Positions 52,720 through 64,000 of a stretch of 64,000 nt of DNA are shown piece after piece. How positions within the stretch are numbered: position 1 is the stretch's first letter; the number at the start of each line of letters is the position of its first letter. The DNA is from Astragalus membranaceus (taxonomy: Eukaryota > Streptophyta > Magnoliopsida > Fabales > Fabaceae), in NCBI GenBank assembly GCA_039519185.1, contig CM076849.1:108009806-108073805 (forward strand). Reading direction: 5' to 3'. The position numbers and the translations under genes are program-made. Below the pieces are notes generated by a model. It saw only the letters and a program-made list of their open reading frames with translations, searched no databases and had not been told where the DNA came from.

Positions 52720-55700
52720 CCAATAGCGTCATGACCCTTAACTGTATTCGGTAACCCCGTCACAAAATCCATCGCTATGCTATCCCATTTCCACTCTGGG
52801 ACTTCCAACGGCTGCATTAACCCTGCTGGCTCCTGGTGCTCGACCTTCGACTTTTGACAGGTCAAGCAGGCATACACAAACTGAGCCACATCTCTCTTCA
52901 TACCATACCACCAGAACATCTTCTTCAGATCTTGATACATTTTCGTCGCTCCAGGATGGATACTCAACTTGCTACGATGACCTTCCTCTAAAATTGCCTT
53001 TCTCATCTCTTCATCGTCTGGAACACAGATCCTACCCCGGAACCTCAACACACCACTGGAATCTAATTTGAAATCTTCATCTTCAGATTTACCGACCCCA
53101 TTAATTAAATCCACCAGCTTGACATCTGTCTTCTGAGCTTCTCTGATGCTGCCCAGGAAATCATTGTCGATCTTTAACATTCCCAGCTTGACACTGCGAG
53201 GTGTCATCTTACAAACCAAACTCAAATCCCTGAATTCTTCAATTAACTCTAATTCTTTCACCATCATGGCCGACATATGCAAGGACTTTCTGCTTAAAGC
53301 ATCAGCCACGACATTAGCCTTGCCGGGATGATAATTCAAACCAAAGTCATAATCCTTCAAGAGCTCCAACCACCGACGCTGTCTCATATTCAACTTTTTC
53401 TGATCGAACAGATACTTTAGACTCTTATGATCACTGAACACTTCGAACCTCGAACCATAAAGGTAGTGCCTCCAAATCTTGAGCACAAATACCACAGCAG
53501 CCAATTCCAAATCATGCGTAGGGTAATTTTTCTCATGAATCCGCAATTGCCTCGACGCATACGCAACGACTTTCCCATCCTGCATCAACACACCACCGAG
53601 ACCCATCTTCGAAGCGTCACAATACACAACGAACGGTTCCTCTGGATTAGGCAACGTCAAAACAGGCGACGTCGTCAATCTCTTTTTCAGTTCCATAAAA
53701 CTTTCCTCGCACCGAGCATCCCAAACAAAAACTTTACCCTTGCAAGTCAACTGAGTCAATGGAAGGGCCAACTTGGAAAAACCCTCGATGAACCTCCTGT
53801 AGTACCCAGCCAGACCCAAAAAGCTTCTAATCTCTGTTACGGACTTCGGAGACTCCCACTCCAACACTGCTTCTACTTTTGCCGGATCAACCGCAATACC
53901 ATTACCAGAAATCACGTGCCCAAGGAAACTCACCTCTTTCAGCCAGAACTCACACTTCGACAACTTAGCGTACAACTTTTTCTCTTTTAAAACTTCCAAC
54001 ACTGACTTCAGGTGCTCAGCATGCTCTTCATCTGACTTAGAATAAACTAGAATATCATCTATGAAGATCACCACAAACCGATCTAGGTAATCATGGAAAA
54101 TACGGTTCATATATTCCATAAATACACCAGGAGCATTGGTCACACCGAACGGCATCACTGAATACTCATAATGTCCATACCTTGTCCTAAACGCCGTCTT
54201 CTGAACATCTTCATCTTTTACTTTAATCTGATGATATCCGGACCTCAAATCAATTTTGCTGAAAACACGGGCACCCACTAACTGGTCCATCAGATCGTCG
54301 ATCCTCGGAAGCGGGTACTTATTCTTGATAGTTACCTTATTCAACTGACGATAGTCCACACATAACCTCATGCTCCCGTCCTTCTTTTTCACCAACAATA
54401 CCGGAGCTCCCCACGGTGACACACTCGGTCTTACAAATTTCTTCTCAAGCAATTCTTCAAGTTGCGTCTTCAACTCAGACAGTTCTGACGCCGACATTCT
54501 GTACGGTGCCATAGACACAGGCCTCGTACCGGGTACAAGATCAATTGAAAACTCAACTTCTCTTTCCGGTGGCACACCCGGAATCTCATCAGGAAAGACT
54601 TCAGGAAACTCGCGTACCACCTTCAGTTCTTCAATAACAGCCTGACTTTCAGCAGACAACGAAGCCATCAACGCAAACAATTGAACTCCTTCTTTCTTCA
54701 ACTTCTTCAGCTGACCAGCAGATACCAAAACCGAACTTTCTTCACCGAAACTAACCGACTTGCTACGACAGTTGATATGAACGTGATTATTCTCTAACCA
54801 GTCCATGCCTAGGATTACATCCAGACCTCTCAATGGCAAACAGACAAAATTCACAATAAAGTCCCTGCCGAAGATCGACACGGGACACTGAGAACACACC
54901 TGGGACGTAATCACCGACCCCTTCGCAGGAGTATCGACAACCATATCCCCACACATAGCAGATAAAACGAGACCCAATCTTTTACAGCAATCAACAGAAA
55001 TAAAACAATGGGTAGCACCAGTATCAATAAGAGATTTCAGAGAAGTACCATTAATAAAACACGTACCTCTAATCAGACCATCATCATCATCAGGCTCCTC
55101 TCCTGCCAATGCAAATACCTTCCCAGTAGACCTTTCCTTTTTCGGCTTTGTACACTTTGTACTGATATGCCCAGACTCACCACAGTTGAAACACACCACC
55201 TCCTTGACCTTACACTCAGCTGCCATATGACCCTTTTTACCACAACGGTAGCAATTCCTGTCATCCGACCTGCATGTAGTACTCTTGTGGCCAGGCTTGC
55301 CACACTTATAACAGACAATGCTAGCAGGGGCATCTCCCCCACCAGAACCCTTACCTCCAGCAGCTCTCTGATAACCCTTACCCGCAGGAACCTCATACGG
55401 CTTGCTTCGACTCTGAAACTTGCCCTTTCTCTCAGAAGTAGCTTTGTAGCGAGCAGTACTGTCCTCCTCGAAAATCCTGCAACTGTCAACCAGATCTGCG
55501 AACACACGAATCTTCTGATAACCAACGGCCTGTTTAATATCAGGCCTTAACCCATTCTCAAATTTTATGCATTTCGAAAATTCAGCCGTAGCCTCACTGT
55601 AGTGTGGATAAAATTTTGCTAGTTCCACAAATTTTGCCGCATAGGCAGTCACAGACATACCACCCTGCTTCAGCTCTAAAAACTCTATCTCCTTCTTCCC

Positions 55701-56075
55701 TCGGACGTCTTCAGGAAAATACTTCCTCAGAAATTCCCTGCTGAATACCTCCCAAGTAATCTCTTCCTGCACAGCCTCTAACCTCTGCCTAGTAGCCAAC
55801 CACCAGTCGTCGGCCTCCTCGGCTAACATATGGGTACCAAAGCGGACCTTCTGCTCAACAGTACAGTTCATCACCCTGAAAATCCTCTCGATCTCCTTCA
55901 GCCAAGCCATAGCACCATCTGGATCATATTTGCCCTTAAAGGTGGGCGGATTCTCCCTCTGGAAGGTTGTCAGACTTCGAAAACCAGCATTATCCCCAGC
56001 ATTCTGCTGACCCTGCATCGCCTGAGCCATAGCTTGCAATGCAGCAGCAAGAGCAGCGTCGTCTCGTCTGGCCAT
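52716..56075 (-). CDS. gag-pol: Element B gag-pol polyprotein (copy 2)
   Basis: The 1119-residue translation equals that of 29703-33062, with the same domain order: gag, three CCHC knuckles, protease DTGATH, RT FIDD, RNase H, integrase zinc region and first Asp. It ends in the same premature stop after HDAIG. The internal region has the same length in both copies (4493 bp). This copy carries the true right-hand end of the insertion in element A, because its 5' LTR is followed by the TTAAG target duplicate. Confidence 0.95.
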   Translation of the reverse strand: MARRDDAALAAALQAMAQAMQGQQNAGDNAGFRSLTTFQRENPPTFKGKYDPDGAMAWLKEIERIFRVMNCTVEQKVRFGTHMLAEEADDWWLATRQRLEAVQEEITWEVFSREFLRKYFPEDVRGKKEIEFLELKQGGMSVTAYAAKFVELAKFYPHYSEATAEFSKCIKFENGLRPDIKQAVGYQKIRVFADLVDSCRIFEEDSTARYKATSERKGKFQSRSKPYEVPAGKGYQRAAGGKGSGGGDAPASIVCYKCGKPGHKSTTCRSDDRNCYRCGKKGHMAAECKVKEVVCFNCGESGHISTKCTKPKKERSTGKVFALAGEEPDDDDGLIRGTCFINGTSLKSLIDTGATHCFISVDCCKRLGLVLSAMCGDMVVDTPAKGSVITSQVCSQCPVSIFGRDFIVNFVCLPLRGLDVILGMDWLENNHVHINCRSKSVSFGEESSVLVSAGQLKKLKKEGVQLFALMASLSAESQAVIEELKVVREFPEVFPDEIPGVPPEREVEFSIDLVPGTRPVSMAPYRMSASELSELKTQLEELLEKKFVRPSVSPWGAPVLLVKKKDGSMRLCVDYRQLNKVTIKNKYPLPRIDDLMDQLVGARVFSKIDLRSGYHQIKVKDEDVQKTAFRTRYGHYEYSVMPFGVTNAPGVFMEYMNRIFHDYLDRFVVIFIDDILVYSKSDEEHAEHLKSVLEVLKEKKLYAKLSKCEFWLKEVSFLGHVISGNGIAVDPAKVEAVLEWESPKSVTEIRSFLGLAGYYRRFIEGFSKLALPLTQLTCKGKVFVWDARCEESFMELKKRLTTSPVLTLPNPEEPFVVYCDASKMGLGGVLMQDGKVVAYASRQLRIHEKNYPTHDLELAAVVFVLKIWRHYLYGSRFEVFSDHKSLKYLFDQKKLNMRQRRWLELLKDYDFGLNYHPGKANVVADALSRKSLHMSAMMVKELELIEEFRDLSLVCKMTPRSVKLGMLKIDNDFLGSIREAQKTDVKLVDLINGVGKSEDEDFKLDSSGVLRFRGRICVPDDEEMRKAILEEGHRSKLSIHPGATKMYQDLKKMFWWYGMKRDVAQFVYACLTCQKSKVEHQEPAGLMQPLEVPEWKWDSIAMDFVTGLPNTVKGHDAIG

Positions 56076-56186
56076 TCTAGCACTGCAACAGAAAACAGAA
56101 TTCAGAAACGAGTAACAAACTCAATGTTACTCAACACGACGACTCAACTACCGGCCGGACAGACCGAACTGCTCTGATACCACTAA

Positions 56187-58800
56187 TGTAACACCCCTTT
56201 CTACCCGTTACTTCGTTTATAAAAATCAGAGTTTGAAAATCTCGTTCATAGGGAAATGTTACACATACTTCAATAAAACGTCGCTTAGCAGTTTTGAAAA
56301 ACAGTTCAACTCAATACTCATGCATTCGCGTAGCACATCACAAATAAAGAATCTCCAATCTCATTTCAACGTCACTTATAAAACTCAACATAACACAACC
56401 CAATACGCAGCGGAAAATAGTAAAACATAACCAAATAGTCCACATGGACATAATAATCAAAACTCATGAATAAATGCCGAGTTCGTTATCCCCCCTGAGT
56501 GCTACGTATCAGAGCATGACGACTCGACTCAAAAGTGAAGCTAATACCTTCACTGGGAATCACCTGCACGTTACCAACACGGGGGTAACATTCAAACAGG
56601 AAAGGGTGAGCATCATTTCAGTCTATATAATAGAAAATATGATAAGCACTAATCATAGGCTACGCACTAGAACAATCAGCATCCAAACACCAAATACTCA
56701 CATCATAGTCATCTCTTACGTCATTTACAATAACTCATTACATATCATGTGGATTTATGAAATGCAACCCACTCGCGGGTATATGCATGAAGGTACCTTT
56801 TCACAAAACGTCGCTTAGCCACTCAGGCCTTATCATCACTTAGCCACTCAGGCCTCAAAACATCACTGGGTTTATGCATATGGGCATGAGACACTATGAC
56901 ATGCACCACTCACAATACACACATACACAATTACTCAATTCATGGTCAACTATGTGACCCGTCACTTACCAGTTTGCCGAATAAAGGCACAGCACCTGTC
57001 ACTTCACAATTCACACACAAATAACGTCACTTAGCCTTTTAGGCCTTAACATCACTTAGCCACTCAGGCCCCAAATGTCACTTACACATAAACATCATTC
57101 AACTCAAACATTAGCCACTGAGGGCAAAAGCGTCATTTGACTAACCACCAAGGGCATCCTCGTCATTTACACATCATTATCATTAACTTTGGCCACTAGG
57201 GGCAAAACAGTCATTTAACTAGCCACCAAGGGCATCCTCGTCATTTACACATCATTATCATTAACTTTGGCCACTAGGGGCAAAACAGTCATTTTTGACA
57301 CTACCGTGTTAAAACTGTTGTTTATACACCAAAAGGGATTTTTAAAGAGTTCCACGTCATTTTTCAATGTCACTGGGACGATCACCGGGGGCAGCCACTT
57401 GGGCGCCCACAAACAGTCAGAAAATAACAACTTTTCATTTTAAAAATTGAACCCACAATTAGACAACGTAAAAAGCTTCACGGCACTTTTCGAATCGTTC
57501 AAAACGGACGTCTGAGTCAAAAGTTATGATAAAAACAATTTTGGAAAAATTAGGCAACATCCTGGGAACAGGCGCCTTAGGCGCCCAGGCAACCAGGCAA
57601 CAAGTGCACAGGCGCCCAGCGCCCAGGCAACATCAACAACGCACGGAACACAGCATGGGCGCCTAGCGCCCCGTGGCAACAACGCGCGCGCACAGCGCAG
57701 CGCAACACGAACAAGACACGGGCGCCTAGCGCCCAGGGGAACAACAACGCAGGGAACACGCACGCCACAGGCGCCCAGCGCCCAGGCGCGCACACACGCA
57801 CAGCACAACACAACATCAGGCGCCCAGCGCCCAGCACAGGCGCTTAGCGCCCAGCACACAGCAGCAACGTCCAGAATTTTACCAAAACGCTTTTTAACAC
57901 TAAAAATTGTTTTCTTAACAATTCCAAATCATAAAACTCAACATTTTCCCAGCAACTAAACATACACATATTTTAATCAATTTCTCAAAAATTCAATTGG
58001 GCATTGTCTTCCCTATCCCCTTGGCGCCCTAGGCGCCTATATACCATCCATCAAATCTTGCGAACAACACAAGCAAAATCCAACACAAATTCAGTTTCAT
58101 GATCAATTCCACTTCGCATACACGCATATATATAATGGCCAATACCAACAAAGCATCAAGAAACATCAAGAACTCAAGCATCTCTCAATTCGCATACATC
58201 TATATGTAAAAGCCAACATCAACAATGCATCAAGAAACATCAAGAACTCAAACATCCCTCAATTCGCATACATCTATATATAAAAACCAACATCAACAAT
58301 ACATCAATAAATCTAGTCTAACCCTAGATCTAGAACTCATCATATGAAGTATTAGATAGAGTGATAGAGCTCCCCTAACCTCGAAATTGAAGAACGGAGG
58401 CTCCGGAGATAGTCACGTACAGGACCACAGCAACAAAATCAAGCTCCTTGCTCTTCCTTGATTTGCGACTTCTTCTCCTCTTCCTCTTCTCTCCTACGGC
58501 GCCTCCTTGCTCTCTCTCTATCTCACGCTCTTTTCTTTCTTTCTTGTTTTTCTCTTTTGATTTCGCAACAACTAGCAAAACCCTAACCCCCTATGCGCTA
58601 CTCCACTTCGCATATGACAAGGATAATGGGCTTGGGCTTCTCACTTAGGCCCAAGTCCATTTGGTTTGGCACCTCCACTTTCTACCACTCCCTACACACA
58701 TTAGTATAAATTCTAATTAATTAAAATACATCGAATAATTTAATTTAAATCCCCAATTACTTAATTAAATAAATTAATTAAATAATTTTAGGGTGTTACA
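56187..58800 (-). mobile_element. Element B copy 2, 5' LTR (B4)
   Basis: 2614 bp, TGTAACACCCC to GGGTGTTACA, followed by TTAAG (58801-58805), the partner of 26062-26066. I found three substitutions against B1 and no indel, so the insertion is very recent. Confidence 0.9.
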
Positions 58801-59112
58801 TTAAGGATGTCACACCGCTTCGGACCGGAGTCCCTCGCCGCTTTCGCATCTCCAAATAATTACGTCTCCGCACACACCGCTTTTTATCCTTAGGCTAGGA
58901 GTCTAATTTTAATTTTTACGGTTCACTCCCCCGCAACCACACACACCTACGCAGTACACACAACGCACCCGCACGGGGCCGCCCAATTGGGCGCCCCTGC
59001 ACTACACCGCCAGCCCGCACCACACGCGCACGGGGCTGCCCAATTTGGCACCCCTGCGCAACACCACCAACAGTAACATATCTCCACAATTCCAAATCAA
59101 TTCAATTCATCA

Positions 59113-59160
<48 letters not shown>

Positions 59161-59244
59161 ACCACATTCTCAATTTAACCATTCCCATTATATCACCAAC
59201 AGTAGCCGTAGCCTACCCCCAATTTTCCATTTAATTCATTTCAC

Positions 59245-59318
<74 letters not shown>

Positions 59319-60248
59319 CATAACATCCACAATTTAACCAATCCAATTACAACACCAACAGTAGCCTAATCTCTACAATCCCCAAATTAATTTATTTCAT
59401 CAATATATATACCTTAACACTACCTCACAATTTAACCAAATCCAATACCATTCCAACAGTAGCCGTAGCTTATTCTCAAATTCCAATTTAATTCATTATC
59501 CCCACCATTTCAATTCACTCATTTATTCATCCACCAACAGTAGCCGTACACACATTATCCCACAATTTCAATTCAATTCATTTCATAACATATATATATA
59601 TCAATGCAATATCCAACAATTACATCCTTCTCACTAAACAATCAAACAGCAACAATTAGTAAACATTCAACTAACTTATTTCACCGATCTAACTCCTACA
59701 ACCAATCCTACATATATCACCTAACTTAAGCATTATTATAGGTATAAAGTAGAGCCCCCTAACCTTTAGGAATTCGAGAATACTAGGCACCCCTCCAAGA
59801 AATCACTTCTTCTTCTTCCTCTTGCTTGAGCCTCCACATTTTCCTCCCCCTTCTCCTTGCTGTTTTCACGAGTTCCTCTTCTCACTCTCTCTCCTTTCCT
59901 TTCTTTTTGTTCCCTACGGCCCTCTCTCTCTTTTCTCTTGTTTTCTTTTCTTTTCTTCTCTTCTTCCTCCTTTCTCACCTACGGCTGATCCATTTCTTTT
60001 AATTCCTTCCTTTAGTTCATTTTAAACCTAGGCCCAATTAAACTAATGGCCTTTGGGCCATTGGCCCTTTATTTACACCTCCCACCAATTACTTCCACCA
60101 CTCCTAATTACTTAACACCTCCTAAAATAGAATAAACTCCAACTTAATTAATCTACTTAAATAAATATTGCAAGCCTTAAATAACTTAATTAAATAAATA
60201 ATTAAGTGAATAATTAAATAAATAATTAAATTATTTTGGGGCGTTACA
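58801..60248 (-). mobile_element. Element A 5' LTR, right part
   Basis: Continues the LTR interrupted at 26066, starting with the duplicated TTAAG and ending GGGGCGTTACA. It matches 22000-23479 apart from different (TA)n lengths and a few substitutions (for example near 59838). Outer flank TGTAA (60249-60253) is the target duplicate of 21179-21183. Confidence 0.9.
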
Positions 60249-62580
60249 TGTAACACCCCGATAAATTCTAAAATATAGAATCACCGAAATGCACTAAATG
60301 GCATACATCAGAGTAACTTCCTGTTATTGAAATATTGAACACATCTAAAAACTTTAGATAATACATAATAACTGGTTCTCTGAACCTCATAAACTTTCTG
60401 AAAATGCTTAAGTTCCAAAACTTAAGACTTGTACATATTCCTGGTGTTCAATACTCAAAACATAAAGTAGCGGAAACGATTTTACAACTTAACAATGAAA
60501 GTTATACAATCGGAACATAGAAACAGTAAACGGAACAAAGGTCTAAAACATTAAACTAGGTCTTCAATGACTCCAAGAGTCACACCAGCTAACCATGCTT
60601 TACCGCCTTTGCTTTCCCCTGTTTCTCTGTAAAAACGACAAATATGAAGGGTGAGATAAACATTATCTCAGTGAGTCCTATCGAGACCCCTTACTACTCT
60701 AGCGGCTCATTATGCCTTGTTTTGAACTCGTGGTCCTAAAAGCAACCACGTGGAAATACATTCAGTTCCTGTAACCTTCATGCTCATGGCCCTCCTAAGC
60801 GACACATGAAGCATGCAATCTTTGTTCCATGTTTTTAGCATAACACCTCAGTCTACCTATTTTATAGGCATCTCTTGACCTTTTGGTGAACCCATCCCGC
60901 TATTTCTAGCAGGGGAAACATTCTTGAGTCTAGGTTTTGGGGCTCATGACTTCCCCTCCCCTAGTATGCTAACCTCTTAGGGTCATCACCCTTTTTCCTC
61001 TTGTATTTATTATACATTTTCAGTCTGTGTACCCGCAATGGGCTGTTAGTCATTCCAGTCAAGTACCATGTACCATATCAGTCAATTACAGTGTATAATA
61101 TCAGTCAAGTACCGTGTGTTATTATCATTCCTGACATGTGTACTCTCGCGTTTTCTAAGTACGGTTTTTCATTTTATTCATAACACACAACTTTCTATCG
61201 AACATGCTCGATCTCATACCATTGTTACCTTTTCATTATTGTGGAACCTTGGGGAATGGATTAGAAGAGGTTTGGAATCATTTGGAATGGGTAAAAAGAT
61301 ACTTTAAAATTGAAGGTCAGAAGGTCTCGTACGACCCGTGCGTGTAGGCGCACGACCCGTGCGTTTTTGAACTGTTTGTAGAAATTTTCCAGAAAGATAC
61401 GCACGACCCGTGCGACTTGGCGCACGATCCGTGCGTGATCCACTAAAATTTTATAAAGTTCCAGAGACATACGCACGACCCGTGCGACTAAGCGCACGAT
61501 CCGTGCGTGTTTTAAAAATCCAGTTCCTGTCGTATCAGAGGGAGGCGCACGACCCGTGCCCAGAGGCACACGATCCGTGTGTCTCCATCAGTTTCCAGAA
61601 AATAGGTTTTTCCATGAGTAAGTCCATTCCATTCCGATTCCCACTTCCCTTCCGATCGAGACCCAAACTCAACACGCATTAAAACGCTATATTATAGCAA
61701 TCCAATCCAGACCACCCAACAATCAATCAAACAATTCATAGTTAAATCACGATCTTTGGGAAAACGGTTTTCAATAAAATTCCTTTCGATACCAGAAACG
61801 TGTGACCATAATTTTGAAAGTAAGGACTCGAAAACACACACATATTCCCTAAGCGAGTTATAGAACTCACCCGAAGTGATGAAAATCACTCAAACAACGA
61901 ATCTAGCAGTTGACGCGTTAGGATAGCCTCACGAACCGTCTCCGACTCGCTCCAAAAACTGAACCCGAACTTCCCAAGGACCTATGACTCGAACTCAGCA
62001 ACTCAAATAAGCTTCAAACAGGTTTGTTGCTTGGATGTGGGCTTTTGGTACTGAATGTGGGACTACAACAAGGACATGCAACTATTTGGAGGATCAACAC
62101 TCCATTTTTGAGCTTGGAGCTTCAAAGGTGCACAAATGGTAACTTGTGATGGAGAGGGTGGATGGGTGATTTCTGGGCATCAATGTATAGAGGAAGAAGA
62201 ATGATAAACAATGGTGGTTTTCGATTCAACATGCATGCACTAGAGCCTTAGGTTTCTCCCTCCCTCTCCTTCTCTCCCTCGCGCCCCTTCTTTCTTTCTT
62301 CTCTCTTGGATTTCTGAAATTTTTTTTTGAAGTTGAGGAAGAATGAAGGCTGCCTTGGTGTTATGGTTCAGCTGAAACCTCATTTAATGAGGTGAAAGGA
62401 CCAAAATACCCCTCCTCTCAAAAATCATTCCTTAAATACCCTTGTCATCATAATACCCTAACTTATTAACTTTGACATAATATTCTAATTATGCACAACT
62501 ATAATTTATGTTAATTAATCAATTCATGATAATCCTCTTGCTAATTTAATTAATCTAACTAGCTAATTAGGGGATGTTAC
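60249..62580 (-). mobile_element. Element C, 3' LTR
   Basis: 2332 bp from TGTAACACCCCGATAA to GGGGATGTTACA, followed by a polypurine tract, so it is the 3' LTR of the minus-strand element to its right. In sense it has a purine-rich stretch (62345-62255), donor CGG/GTGAGT (boundary 61870) in an inverted repeat (61853-61870), at least eight CGCACGACCCGTGCG-type palindromes (61328-61582), a branch-region inverted repeat (60652-60670) and acceptor TTTTTACAG (60627-60628). Confidence 0.9.
61328..61582. repeat. CGCACGACCCGTGCG palindrome array in LTR C
   Basis: Paired near-palindromes (CGCACGACCCGTGCG and CGCACGATCCGTGCG) repeat with short spacers. Related arrays lie at 19-127 and 14787-14913. Confidence 0.9.
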
Positions 62581-62629
62581 AATCACCCCAACTTCTAAAA
62601 TTTTGTCCTCAAAATTGACAAAACATACC
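62581..62629 (-). other. Element C polypurine tract and short 3' UTR
   Basis: ATCACCCCAACTTCTAAAA on the plus strand is the polypurine tract of the minus-strand element, directly beside the LTR; about 30 bases separate it from the pol stop codon. Confidence 0.8.
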
Positions 62630-64000
62630 TTACTCGAACATATACGGATATTTCTCCCGCATGCTCTCCTCTACTTCCCATGTCGTTTCGTCAGGTGACG
62701 CACCGTCCCAAAGCACCTTGACAATAGGAATTGACCTCGTCCGGAGCGTTTTCTCGCCACGTTCGATGATCCTGATTGGGGTAGGATGATAAGATAGATC
62801 TGTTCTGATGTCAATCGCTTCATAACTTAATGGTTGATTCGGATCATGAATATATTTCCTCAGCTGCGATACATGAAACACATCATGTAGTCTTGACAAT
62901 TCTGGAGGTAAGGCAATGCGATATGCTACCGGCCCAACTCGCTCGATAATCTGGAAGGGTCCGACATACCGAGGACTGAGCTTCTTCGCTCGCAAAGCAA
63001 TACCGGTCCCGATGGTTGGAGAAAGTTTCAAAAAGACATGATCTCCTTCTTCGAATTCTAACGTCCTTCTTCTCTTATCCGCATAACTCTTTTGCCGACT
63101 CTGCGCGGCTTTCATCCTTTCTCTTATCTGACGGATCTTCTCCGTAGTCTCCCGGACTAAATCCGGTCCCAACAATATCTGCTCACCTACATCCCACCAA
63201 CACAATGGTGTTCTGCACTTCCTTCCATACAGTGCTTCATATGGAGCCATTCCGATACTAGAATGATAACTGTTGTTGTATGAGAATTCCACCAATGGAA
63301 GATGATCCTCCCATATGCCTCCACTATCAAGTACACAAGCTCTCAACATATCTTCCAATGTCTGAATTGTCCTCTCAGTCTGCCCGTCTGTCTGAGGATG
63401 GTATGCGGTGCTAACACACACCTTTGTTCCCAACGCCATATTCAATGCTCTCCAAAATCGAGACGTAAACTTGGGATCTCGATCACAAATGATACTTGTA
63501 GGGACTCCATGCAACTTAACAATATTCTTAAGATACTCATCTGCTAACCTAGCAACCTTGTGAGTCGAACGCACTGGAATAAAATGAGCGGACTTGGTCA
63601 GGCGATCCACCACTACCCAAATAGAATCATTTCCGGTTTGGGACCGTGGTAATCCCATGACAAAATCCATAGATATGCTCTCCCATTTCCATTCAGGTAC
63701 ATTCAACGGTTGTAACTGGCCACCTGGCTTCAGGTGCTCTATCTTAACTTTTTGACAAGTCAAGCATCGAGACACAAACCCTGCAATATCCACTTTCATG
63801 CCCGGCCACCAGTACAATTGCTTCAGATCTCGATACATCTTGGTAGACCCCGGATGTATTGAGAACTGACTCTTATGAGCCTCCTCTAAAACTTGCCTCT
63901 TCACATCCTCATCATTCGGCACACAGATTCTGCCATCAAAACAAATTACACCATCACCGTCTTCGGTGTAACTCGGCAATCTCTTCTGCGCTTGCAGTTC
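62630..64000 (-). CDS. pol: Element C pol C-terminus: integrase and chromodomain-like tail, partial
   Basis: Open frame that runs off the right edge; the TTG at 63979 is not a real start. Counting from that TTG, the integrase zinc region is at about 35-80 (HPGSTKMYRDL...CLTCQ). The catalytic residues Asp105 (MDF), Asp166 (CDRDPKF) and Glu202 (DGQTERT) give intact D,35,E spacing. The GPF module (RYVGPFQI) and a chromodomain-like tail (VKVLWDG...TWEVEESMREKYPYMF) follow. No stop or frameshift is seen in 457 codons, unlike B. This is a Tekay/Del-like chromovirus, possibly intact and the candidate autonomous partner for decayed relatives with similar LTRs. Confidence 0.93.
   Translation of the reverse strand, partial: ELQAQKRLPSYTEDGDGVICFDGRICVPNDEDVKRQVLEEAHKSQFSIHPGSTKMYRDLKQLYWWPGMKVDIAGFVSRCLTCQKVKIEHLKPGGQLQPLNVPEWKWESISMDFVMGLPRSQTGNDSIWVVVDRLTKSAHFIPVRSTHKVARLADEYLKNIVKLHGVPTSIICDRDPKFTSRFWRALNMALGTKVCVSTAYHPQTDGQTERTIQTLEDMLRACVLDSGGIWEDHLPLVEFSYNNSYHSSIGMAPYEALYGRKCRTPLCWWDVGEQILLGPDLVRETTEKIRQIRERMKAAQSRQKSYADKRRRTLEFEEGDHVFLKLSPTIGTGIALRAKKLSPRYVGPFQIIERVGPVAYRIALPPELSRLHDVFHVSQLRKYIHDPNQPLSYEAIDIRTDLSYHPTPIRIIERGEKTLRTRSIPIVKVLWDGASPDETTWEVEESMREKYPYMFE

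Overview
The window is plant nuclear DNA made almost entirely of nested LTR retrotransposons. I see no host gene, tRNA or rRNA gene. The evidence is the stack of long (2.3-2.6 kb) TGTAACA...TGTTACA LTRs, Met-tRNA primer binding sites, polypurine tracts, Ty3/gypsy gag-pol reading frames with zinc knuckles, D,D35E integrase and a C-terminal chromodomain-like segment (Tekay/Del-type chromoviruses), and a Tat/Ogre-type element with a second RNase H and an intron between protease and reverse transcriptase. The Ogre-like intron and the ATCGATT-rich Sirevirus-like LTR suggest a eudicot, perhaps a legume, but the species cannot be fixed from sequence alone.

Layout. 1-1147: right end of a family-C LTR. 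1148-~2385: Sirevirus-like Copia LTR with a phased ATCGATT array, cutting into the gag of TAT1. 2379-11139: TAT1, a Tat/Ogre element (gag-pro, intron, broken pol, long 3' spacer, start of the 3' LTR). 11140-13650: solo LTR of family E. 13651-21183: element D (plus strand), non-autonomous, whose 3' LTR is cut by a family-C insertion. 21184-26066 and 58801-60248: element A (minus), a 1.8 kb-internal element without protein genes. 26067-35790: element B copy 1 (minus), a nearly intact chromovirus. 35791-43145: family F, a decayed tandem LTR-internal-LTR-internal. 43146-44735: array of ~20-bp GTACGA units. 44736-45235: 500-N gap. 45236-47561: partial family-E LTR (called H) inside the pol of a second Tat element (TAT2, 47562-49079). 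49080-58800: element B copy 2, matching copy 1. 60249-64000: LTR and pol end of element C (minus), running off the window.

Insertion order read from target-site duplications: TAT1 was hit by D. E then inserted at the first base of D, and C inserted in the 3' LTR of D. A inserted at the first base of C, and B inserted in the 5' LTR of A (TSD TTAAG at 26062-26066 and 58801-58805). That order implies one B element at the TTAAG site, yet two matching B copies flank 13 kb of unrelated sequence with a scaffold gap. The B copies also switch to other B-family alleles exactly at the inner ends, so the middle segment is probably an assembly chimera or, less likely, an ectopic recombination product.

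The most interesting signal is in the LTRs. All chromovirus LTR families here (A, B, C, D, E/H, F) carry, in the sense strand, a purine-rich leader, a consensus 5' splice site, a 1.2-1.8 kb stretch with family-specific GC-rich palindrome arrays and minisatellites, then a CTCAC branch-like motif about 40 nt before a T-rich CAG 3' splice site. In C, D and F the splice donor and the branch region each sit in a small inverted repeat. This looks like a conserved, possibly structure-regulated intron inside the LTR. Two insertions (E into D, A into C) also share the unusual property of using TGTAA, the first five bases of another LTR, as target.
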